From Leptoclinus maculatus (Eukaryota; Chordata; Actinopteri; Perciformes; Stichaeidae), in the NCBI GenBank assembly GCA_032191485.1, contig JAVDOI010000005.1:4554501-4618500 (forward strand): a DNA stretch of 64,000 nt, given 5' to 3'. Below are positions 56,137 through 64,000 of the stretch, piece after piece. The translations under genes and the position numbers were made by a program. The number at the start of each line of letters is the position of its first letter. The first letter of the stretch is position 1. The notes under the pieces were generated by a model that had not been told where the DNA came from, ran no database searches, and was given only the letters and a program-made list of their open reading frames with translations.

Positions 56137-56993
56137 AGACCCTTTAGCTAATTGGATGACCAAGCAGCGACCAGCGTTCGGTCATGGTGGCAGCCATGCT
56201 TGCCTGCCTTTCTGCAAGTACTTAAAGGGTTTTATAGTGTTTTGACACATGTACGGACAGACCTAGATTGTAGATGTGTCAAAGGAAGATAGATTTAATG
56301 AATGCTCCCTTTATTTAATTATTATCCAAGTGCCAATGGAATGTGCTGTGTTTTACAACTATGGGAAAGCTTAACTGTGTATGTATCACGATAACTATCT
56401 ACATGCACATATTAAGTCTAGATGTGAAGTTACATTTTCAGTATTAACAAATGCAACAAGGGAATTATTTTCATTAATCTATAATGTCCTTATTACAGGT
56501 ATTACATTAAAGGCTGGTTCTATCTTCCTGCGGTTAATTCGCATGTCCATATATATTTCTTCCGCACGCATGACGTTTTTGTCACACAGATTGCGAATAT
56601 TAGGCGGCTAAAAAAGCGCTGTATACACCATCAACCAATCAAGTTGTGCCTAACAGAAACATAAAGAAACAGTGTAGCTGAGGGTTATGAGTAGTACTAT
56701 GAGGATTATAAAACAACTTCACGGAACCTTGGCAAAGGCAGCGCAGACCAGATCATCTCCTTCTTACCTTTCACAATAAAAGTCCTAGACATATACACTG
56801 CTTAACTGTTTACCAGAGAGAACTTAAATTCCCTCAGAGCATTTTGCGAAAAGGAAACACAACTTAAATAGCTAGCTTGCAGTAGCTAAGGCTATATATA
56901 GACTGCCAGACTCTGCTCTGTGTTAATATGGTCATGGTTGTTGGTCCTGCAAACTTACAATTTGGAATTCAAATTTACGGTTATCGTACACAT
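56137..56993. other. Intronic stretch between two hAT insertions
   Basis: AT-rich; a 76-residue frame (56381-56611) has no motif. Nothing else seen. Confidence 0.4.
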
Positions 56994-57180
56994 ACTAGTA
57001 ATTTAGGGGTGTAACGGTTCACAAAATCCACGGTTCGGTTCGGTACGGTACAGTGGAGCCACGGTTCGGTACGTTTTCGGTACGTTTCGGTACGTTTTCA
57101 ATACAGTAGAAAACTATAAATGCCAGAGAAACGTACTTGATTTTAAAATATATTTATTCATTAAAACTAACATCATAAAG

Positions 57181-57654
57181 CTATTCTTTGACTTTGAACA
57201 ATGATGGATCTATACCTGAGTGACCCATCTTCTGGGGTGTCTTCTTAGCAACACATAAGCATAAAAAACAAAAACTGCTCCTTAAAAAATGTAACGTTAA
57301 TGTAGTAGTTTTCTTGTACAAAGCGGAAATTACGGTTTGGCTGAAATGGGCTCGTGAAGGAGTAGTGCAACGGGGCTCAATAACATTCAGCAGGTTCATA
57401 AAGCGTTTTACACTACAGAGTCGGGTCTCATGTCCGCGGCTATAAATGTACCAACCGCCGTGGTGATCGCTTGTTGATCGCGTTGTTTTTTTATCCACCA
57501 CTCTCTCGCCATCGCCCTCATAGTTCACAGAGAAACCAAAGTGGCTCCAAACACCAGACCTGTAGGCCGTTGGAGGATCTTTTATTTCTGGTCTATTACT
57601 AGCCATGCTGCACCGAGCTAACGTTAGCTTCATGTAGCGTGTCTCACAGCGCAA
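57181..57654 (-). pseudogene. hAT transposase remnant: BED start joined to mid-region
   Basis: From the ATG at 57606 the minus strand gives MASNRPEIKDPPTAYRSGVW, then SHFGFSVNYEGDGERVVDKK, the beginning of a BED-finger domain. After about 15 residues of out-of-frame sequence it resumes with RFMNLLNVIEPRCTTPSR and AHFSQTVISALYKK. This is the conserved F..ML.VLEPRY..PSR.HF...VIP.LY block that lies well inside ZBED/hAT transposases. Between the two parts, another frame reads AVGTFIAADMRPDSVV, also from that region. A large internal deletion has therefore fused the two parts, with at least one frameshift. The catalytic acidic residues and C-terminal dimerisation domain are absent. Confidence 0.75.
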
Positions 57655-57824
57655 AGTGCCCGACTGGAGTAGGAAGTGTTTCTTTGGTGGTGGGCGTGTC
57701 AGAGAGCACGCTGTCCGTTACGTCATGTGTGTTGCCAGTTTGAGAACAGTGGCTCCACCGAAAACATAATATTTCCCACAATTTAAGCTTCTGCATTTCC
57801 AAATGCACTAAAAAAAACAAAAAA

Positions 57825-58047
57825 TATACACTATATTTATCCCTTTATGGGGGACATTTTTCTCTGCATTTGACCCATCCCTGTATATAGGGAGCAGTGG
57901 GCTGCCAATGACAGGCGCCCGGGGAGCTAGGGGTACAGTGTCTTGCTCAGGGACACTTCGACACATGACACGGCCCAGTCAAGGATTGAACCTTCGACCT
58001 TGCGGTTACCAGACAACCCTCTTAACCCAGGGAGCCACGGTCGCCCC

Positions 58048-58050
<3 letters not shown>
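57825..58050 (-). mobile_element. tRNA-derived SINE nested in the hAT element
   Basis: On the minus strand the head reads GGGGGCGACCGTGGCTCCC, GGGTTAAGAGGGTTGTCTGG and a B-box-like GAAGGTTCAATCC, then the conserved GTGTCGAAGTGTCCCTGAGC and AAGACACTGTACCCC block. It ends with AAAAATGTCCCCCATAAAGG. A-rich sequence flanks both sides on the plus strand (57811-57824 and the A52 run), as expected for insertion into an A/T-rich target. It is not a functional tRNA gene. Confidence 0.8.

Positions 58051-58102
<52 letters not shown>
58051..58102 (+). repeat. A52 homopolymer
   Basis: Fifty-two consecutive A residues at the head side of the nested SINE. Frames read through it give poly-lysine or poly-phenylalanine and are spurious. 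The true length is likely unstable or mis-assembled. Confidence 0.95.
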
Positions 58103-58103
<1 letters not shown>

Positions 58104-58202
58104 GTATGAACGGTTCGTTCGGTTCGTCATGCGTACCGAACCGTGAGCCTCGTACCGAACGGTTCAATACGAATACGCGTATCGTTACACCCCTAACTAG
58201 TA

Positions 58203-60365
58203 TGTTAAGTGTCCATCACAAAGTGTCACAAACATTCACAAATGAATGAAAATCATAATTATACATTTGTTCACTGTTGATAATTGACTAAACAATAATT
58301 TCTGGCCTCATATTACTTTGCTGAGATCAAATGATACGTCAAACTTGTCTCTGGACGTGAGTGTGATTGCATGCGTGCTATGAGTAACAAGACCGTCCCT
58401 CGGCCTTTGAGACTTTTAACGTCTCCGCAGAGGGAGACACACCGAGATGAGAAGCAACCCCTCTATGCCCAGAGCATGTGAAATTCATACCCACTCTGCG
58501 AGCCAAAGATCTCCCGCAAAGTAACAGAAATCACCTCCCAACACTGAAAAGCTTTTAACGTCACCCGCTAGGAGGTCAAGGCTACACCAAGCCATTAGTG
58601 TGAGCATTGGAGCCGGAGTTTGGGAGAGAGACATTTCAACATGATTTTTAGGCAACGACACGCATTATTCATTGGCTGCATCAGTGATGGTGTGCAGCAA
58701 TATGAATTTTGAATAAAGCCTAATTAATGCAAAATCATTGATAGGAGCTTTCAAATCTATCAAACAAACGGTGAGTCGGAATATATACACAGCATGCGGC
58801 TCCTCAGTGGTTTAAAATAACCCAAAAATTGGCGGTGGACAAATATGGAGGAAAATAAAGCCACTGTCATAAAATGTCACTACCGATTTTCGTTAGAATG
58901 GTCTCAGTGCCGAGCTGTAACTCGATAGATGCATGCTGTATGAGCTGTATAAATGGAAGGCGTCCATCACCACCATAAGTCCTTGAGTAATGAGTAGCCC
59001 CTCAGGGCTGTATGGAAAGCAGAATGGTAATTGCAGACAAAATGCTTTAAAAAAATAAAATCTAGACGTTTCTGTTGCGTTTCAGCGGCATCCGGAATAT
59101 TCCACATTTAGGTGGGGGGGGATAGAGGCACATGTCTCCTATTTCAAGAGGAGCGAAAAGAACAAAAACAAAACAAATATGCAGTGAAGAATTAAGAGGC
59201 ATAGAGGGTTACATGAAAACATATTAAGTATAAAACCTTAAATCCCTGTCATTTCTTGTAATCCCCAAGAGCTGCTTCCACTTCGGAAACATCAAGTGCT
59301 ACAAAATACAACTGACTGTGAAGGCGGCATTGATTGAAAGAGCCTCTTTTATTGCTCTTCCAGTGATGATAAAGACACAGGGCCTCGCTCTCTTGCCAAA
59401 CACGCACTGTACCGAGTGCATAGAGCTGCTCCGCAGGAGGGTTTGCGTGGCCTGCCGAATCTCAAGGGATAGATGAGAAATGTCAGTTCACACAATCCAT
59501 TAACGCTAGTTCTAAAAGAAAAAAAACAACAACTCAGTAAGCTGTAACTGCTCATGCTCTGATATGATTCTTGTTCGCTGCCATCTGGTCTAAAACAGCC
59601 CGGACAGTTGACCAACTGGTGGAAAACTTAATTGCTTCAGTTGTCTCTGGTACGCTGCACTAACTCTGGGGTAATTTAACAAAACAGTGCGCAGCAGAGA
59701 AGCTCTGGCTATCGGGCTCGCTCTGTCCCCACGAGCGGGGCGCCGCCACCGACGGTTCTGTGTCGTTTGCTCTGCGCTCACTCGGAAAGAGCAGCGTAAT
59801 TGAATCTCCATTTGCAAAGCGACACAATCGATGGGCAACAAGGGTTGCTCGAGAGTTTACATTTAACGTCGCAATGAGGTAAATACATTATTTTATTTTT
59901 TTTATTGTCAAGTCCGTTCATGGCAGCGTCGCCTTCGTCGTCCGGTAGCCCTTACAAAGGGTTGCATCATCCGTGTTTTTCACAATTCGCTTCAGGGGTG
60001 GGTTCATTGAAATATGACCTGATGAAATGAGTCATTTACTGGAGAAAAGAAAAAGGACACAAATTCACTTTTTACTCTTTATAACCTCTATGTCCTTCGT
60101 CTATGTTTGCCACTCCTTTAAAATAGATTAGAGACCAAGCTTCTGCTGCTGCAGTACAGAGAATGAAAGAGGTGCTCTAGTGAGTTAGTACTTCACTTCC
60201 ATTAAGTTGGGGGACTAGTGAGGGACACGTAAAAAAAAGGATGGTCAAAAATGAAGCAGACCAAGAGATGTTCTCATTTAAAGTCCCTAGTATGGGGGAA
60301 CCAGGAAAAACCAGGTGGAGATCAACGTCCATGTCTTTCAAAGACTGTCTGTTTAAGAACAATGT
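58203..60365. other. Intronic stretch, largely unique
   Basis: The section 58370-59100 has balanced composition and no repeat similarity in the window. Small complementary blocks (GAGAC...GTCTC around 58410-58440) are too short to interpret. Confidence 0.3.
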
Positions 60366-60965
60366 CATTGTGCTATGATAGACTTCAGAACATTGTGCTA
60401 TGATAGACTTCAGAACATTGTCCTATGATAGACTTCAGAACATTGTGCTATGATAGACTTCAGAACATTGTCCTATGATAAACTTCAGAACAGTGTGCTA
60501 TGATAAACTTCAGAACATTGTGCTATGATAAACTTCAGAACATTGTGCTATGATAAACTTCAGAACATTGTGCTATGATAAACTTCAGAACATTGTGCTA
60601 TGATAAACTTCAGAACATTGTCCTATGATAGACTTCAGAACATTGTCCTATGATAGACTTCAGAACATTGTCCTATGATAGACTTCAGAACATTGTGCTA
60701 TGATAGACTTCAGAACATTGTGCTATGATAGACTTTAGAACATTGTGCTATGATAGACTTCAGAACATTGTGCTATGATAGACTTCAGAACATTGTCCTA
60801 TGATAGACTTCAGAACATTGTCATATGATAAACTTCAGAACATTGTCCTATGATAAACTTCAGAACATTGTGCTATGATAGACTTCAGAACATTGTGCTA
60901 TGATAGACTTCAGAACATTGTGCTATGATAAACTTCAGAACATTGTAATATGATAGACTTCAGAA
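60366..60965. repeat. Minisatellite: 24 tandem copies of a 25-bp unit
   Basis: The unit is CATTGTGCTATGATAGACTT plus CAGAA. All 24 copies are 25 bp with no indels. Variation is concentrated at two sites: GTG/GTC before CTATG and TAG/TAA after GATA. Copies 6-10 are a run of the G/A type, 11-13 are C/G and 14-17 are G/G, so variants are clustered. Single oddities are CAGTG before copy 6, GACTTTAG in copy 15, GTCATATG in copy 19 and GTAATATG in copy 24. The 600-bp length is exact. No spacers, so it is not a CRISPR array. Confidence 0.97.
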
Positions 60966-62564
60966 AGAGGAGACATTGTACACTCAGAACGGCTGCATAG
61001 CAAAGCTCACCCTCATAACTTCAGATCTAGCCTAATGATTCAATATACATCTGAGTCTTCTCTATTCAATGATAAAGACAGTGAGGTTCACTGGAAAACT
61101 CCACAAAAAGCTAGTAAGTGAACCTTTGAGTTTGTGCAGGTATTTTCTTTTGTAGAAAGTGCGTTTGTCGGTGGCTTCTGGTACGTCTGTAACAATAATC
61201 ACGACATCAACTTATTGTAGGACGTCACCTCAATCTTTTTAGCTGACCTCCATACTGTGTTGACATGTGTGTTTGTTTACATGAGAATATCACCAACATT
61301 TTAGCCAAAATCATGCTGGAATACATTAACACAGCACGAGAGTCCATTTTATGAATTGTTTTGTGGTTCACAAGTAAAAACAGTTCCTATGATGCACTTT
61401 CCCTCCCTGGTGGAGGTGAGCAAACTGAACTTGATGTGTAAAATCAGTGGAGTACCCCTTTATTTTAGTATCTAGCTGGTGCAGATATGTACTTTCATCA
61501 CAATTTACTGGTTTGACTTTGGGTTCTAATTTACGAGGCTGATGAAGGTTCCCGTCTAGACAGACAGGCGGTGAGATTTCAGATGATGATCTAATTTGAT
61601 GAATGGCATATCCCTCTGTTCTTTGCCTTTGAGCGTCTCTGGTATTAAACCCGGATAAATGTTACTTTGTTGGGATTGTCCCCGGTCAAAGGCCTCCTCT
61701 AAAGGCCATGTTTGTCATATGCAGTTCTCTGCTTCTGAATGTAGCGAACCGTGCTCACAGGAGAAGACAAGAGCGTAAATGTCAGCCGTGGACCGGGGTT
61801 AGGAATCCCCTGCAGTTTGGCAAGGACATCTTGTGTGGCTCTCGTTGGCAGACGGCAAACTTGGAAGTAGTAATTGCTTTTTAGCATCACTGGGGTCTGA
61901 AGCCAGAGCGAATGTAAATACGATCAAATGAGATTCTGATGGTGGCCTGAGAGGCGACGGGGGTTAAAAGTAATAAGAAGAAATGATATCACTGGGGAGA
62001 ACAAAGTGCAGTGATTACATTTATTTCCACTGGCCTATTACTGGAGCACTGGGGGAAAACGAGCGCTGAGCTTTCTGTTTTTGCAACGGGCCACAGGCCG
62101 TTAAGAGCCCATAGGCCTTTTTTTTATTCATGACATGTCAGAAAAACTGCTCGCTTTTCCGCTGTTCTTAGAGAGTTCTTGGATGATTTAGACTGAATTC
62201 CTTTGCGGGGGGGCATTTTATTGCTTAGAAATTTCAATACTGGTTTTAAATATCTAAACGCACTGCCTGTAGAGGACGGGTGCTTAAACCATTACTGCAA
62301 ATTAGCTCTTTTTCCCTGTTTTCAAATCAGCCAGTGGGATTGATACTTGTCATCTATTAGTTCCTCTTATTCACTTCCTGAAATATAGTGGATGTGCATG
62401 TTTGAAAATCATAATCGGTTCATTTTCAGATTTTAGGCACAAACAACAATGATAAATCCAGTGTTTGTGTATCCTAATGGGTCAAAGTAATTACAGCGTC
62501 TCCCACATTCATCATCAGATCACATCCAGGTGTTCACAGCGTCCTTCTTATTAGCCGCCGTTGC
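60966..62564. other. Intronic stretch
   Basis: No element ends or exons seen. The segment 61620-62060 is balanced in composition and unique in the window. Confidence 0.3.
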
Positions 62565-62589
62565 CACGCTCGTGCACACCACGAGCGTG
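62565..62589. repeat. Perfect 10-bp hairpin
   Basis: CACGCTCGTG (62565-62574) pairs with CACGAGCGTG (62580-62589) around CACAC. Confidence 0.9.
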
Positions 62590-63554
62590 CCTGGCAGTGG
62601 CAGTGGCAGAGTGTCCTGACTGGCAGACGTGATGGATACCCCTCCATTATCGGGATCGCGCCTCTTTGCCGCTCATCCGGTGGGACTCAGCCAGTGCGAC
62701 GTTTATTAATTGACTCGCGGATAATTCCTAGAAATACAGCAGAAGTGCCAGGGCTGCGCCGCTGAGATCTGGGATGGCATACAATGCGTGAGACATGATG
62801 CATTGCCATGCCAATGCCCCCCCCCCACACCATACCCCGACAATAAACTAATATTAATGCAAGGACTGCAAGCCTGGTGGGTTTTTTGTTTGCCTCTGAA
62901 GTTGTACAACTCAGCTCGTGAATGGGACAGCTGCATTGTGACAGGACTTTTCATAATGGTCACATTGCAGGGTGCAATGGTCACTTATCTCACGGCCCGC
63001 CGCGGTTACCCAGATACTTCAAATGTACACGGAGGACAGAGCTTTTGTCACCGTTCTTGAGATTCTGCGCCTCTCAAGAGAGTGATTTTTAAAGGCATCG
63101 TTTCGCGCTCAGCATGCTCAGCATAGTGTTTTGAATTTGCAATGGCTTCTCCCACATGCACTCTATTATGCTATTAAATTGGGATTATTTTCCAAATTAA
63201 TTGTTTGTACAATATTAAAATGGTAAAAAAATGGCCATTACAATTCCCCAGAGTGCAAGTTGACATATTGAATAATTGCTTAATTTGTATGCCCAACAGT
63301 CCAAAACCCAAGGATATTTGCTGTAGTATCACCATCATCATCAGAAGTGCAGCTTCTTCACAGTAGAGGAGCTTGAAAAACAGCATGTTCGGCATTTTTA
63401 CTTGAAAGACTCAAGTAATTTCATTATTAATATTGTAATTGTTTTTGGACAGATTGTTTGTTTCCACTCTAGTCATCTCTTCAGCATGGTTCATTTATTG
63501 TCACATCATTTTTGTCTTGACCAACACAAGAGCTCAGCTGTGTTATAAACCCTC
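62590..63554. other. Intronic stretch with a C10 run
   Basis: The C run lies at 62817-62826. Opposing frames at 62706-62984 and 62788-63060 are motif-free mirror shadows. Confidence 0.35.
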
Positions 63555-63720
63555 TTCACTGCTGGGACTTTTTCCAGGAACTTTCTTAGGAACTCTGGAA
63601 CTTTACCTGCATTTCAACCACAGCAACCCGGCACTAAATCCTACATCTTGGCTACAGTTCCTGGTCTGAGTCTCTGCTTTCGGGGCAGTACTTTATAAAG
63701 GTCCAGAAACCAATGGAGTT
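63555..63720 (+). repeat. Decayed GGAACTTT...-type dispersed repeat
   Basis: The phrases GGACTTTTTCCAGGAACTTT, CTTAGGAACTCTGGAACTTT, CATTTCAACCACAGCAACC and AGTACTTTATAAAGGTCC resemble a family of fish elements built from GGAACTTT words and TTTC(C/A)ACC. Ends not defined. Confidence 0.4.
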
Positions 63721-63780
63721 GGTTACCGGGGAATAGTAGACGCTACTTTGGAGACAACATAGCTCGGAATACTTCTAAAT

Positions 63781-64000
63781 TCAGGCAAGAAAACTACTTA
63801 GTTGGGTTCAGGAAGAAGATTGTGAACTACTTACTTAAGTTTAGGCAAAGAAAACACTGAGTTAGGTTTAGTAAAATATCGTGAAATACATTATGTTAAG
63901 GAAAAGATCTTGAAATACTTTGTTAAATACTTGTGTTAGGTTTTGAGAAAGATTGTGAAATACTTCGTTAGCTTTGGGTAACAAAACAATTTAGGTTAGG
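63781..64000 (+). repeat. Degenerate tandem array related to the GTTTAGGCAACAAA family
   Basis: Units of roughly 30 and 60 bases repeat words such as TTAGGCAAAGAAAAC, TTAGGTTTAGTAAAA, GATCTTGAAATACTTTG, AGATTGTGAAATACTTCG and GGGTAACAAAACAATTTAGG. The array runs off the window end. Confidence 0.65.

Larger units (their letters stand above)
57003..58195 (-). mobile_element. hAT transposon with transposase remnant and nested SINE
   Basis: The left end (about 57003) reads TTAGGGGTGTAACGGTTCAC and the right end, reverse-complemented, TAGGGGTGTAACGATACGCG, followed inward on both sides by CGGTTCGGTACG-type subterminal repeats. ACTAGTA lies just outside each end (56994-57000 and 58196-58202), an imperfect remnant of the 8-bp duplication. 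A decayed transposase lies on the minus strand and a SINE has inserted near the right end. The element belongs to a widespread ZBED-coded hAT family. Confidence 0.85.
40807..64000 (+). other. Putative first intron, more than 23 kb, open to the window end
   Basis: If the donor at 40807 is used, no acceptor-exon pair continuing the phase-1 frame was recognised before 64000. The interval is packed with transposon insertions and simple repeats listed separately, as expected for a long intron. An intervening gene on either strand is not excluded. Confidence 0.4.

Noticed and set aside
57908..58249. 113-residue frame with a poly-lysine run
   Set aside because: It reads through the A52 homopolymer at the edge of a SINE; no coding signal.
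60366..60965. CRISPR-like regular repetition
   Set aside because: Units are directly adjacent with no spacers and the context is a vertebrate genome. It is a minisatellite.

Overview
The window reads as a gene-poor stretch of a ray-finned fish nuclear genome, most likely a percomorph teleost. The evidence is the repeat content: a 5'-truncated L2-type LINE with the usual fish 3' tail, tRNA-derived SINEs, hAT elements with 8-bp target duplications, TTAA-flanked elements, and short dispersed families present in several copies each. There are no operons, Shine-Dalgarno sites, rRNA genes, true tRNA genes or CRISPR arrays. Almost every ATG-to-stop frame is short and lacks coding character.

Layout. 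1-5.4 kb is mostly unannotatable DNA with one 711-bp foldback-rich transposon (2602-3312). 5.4-7.5 kb holds an L2 fragment whose TGTAA tail was hit by a 1.4-kb hAT element that still carries a decayed transposase start. 9-31 kb is intronic or intergenic sequence with SINEs, MITE fragments, two locally duplicated segments, a 54-bp perfect palindrome (18541-18594) and a tandem pair of hAT-like elements near 28.2-28.7 kb. 32.4-34.5 kb contains the best cryptic-gene candidate: three spliceable blocks whose reading frame stays open across both junctions and which end before an AATAAA. 36.7-38.1 kb is a TTAA-flanked, piggyBac-like element.

The clearest host-gene signal is at 40.35-40.81 kb. A GC-rich segment with an inverted CCAAT box leads to an ATG that opens a 29-residue signal-peptide-like exon, and the exon ends at a consensus splice donor (AAG|GTAAGA). 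If this is right, the rest of the window (40807-64000) is a first intron of more than 23 kb. That intron contains two full hAT insertions with BED-finger/transposase remnants (55.0-56.1 and 57.0-58.2 kb, the second with a nested SINE), a TTAA-flanked MITE, and a 24-copy array of a 25-bp minisatellite (60366-60965). I could not name the gene.

Nothing here is a convincing new molecular system. The items most worth a second look are the palindrome, the three-exon cryptic gene model, the overlapping leucine-rich upstream ORF at the promoter, the transposon built from ACGGAT-type short repeats, and several long perfect hairpins.
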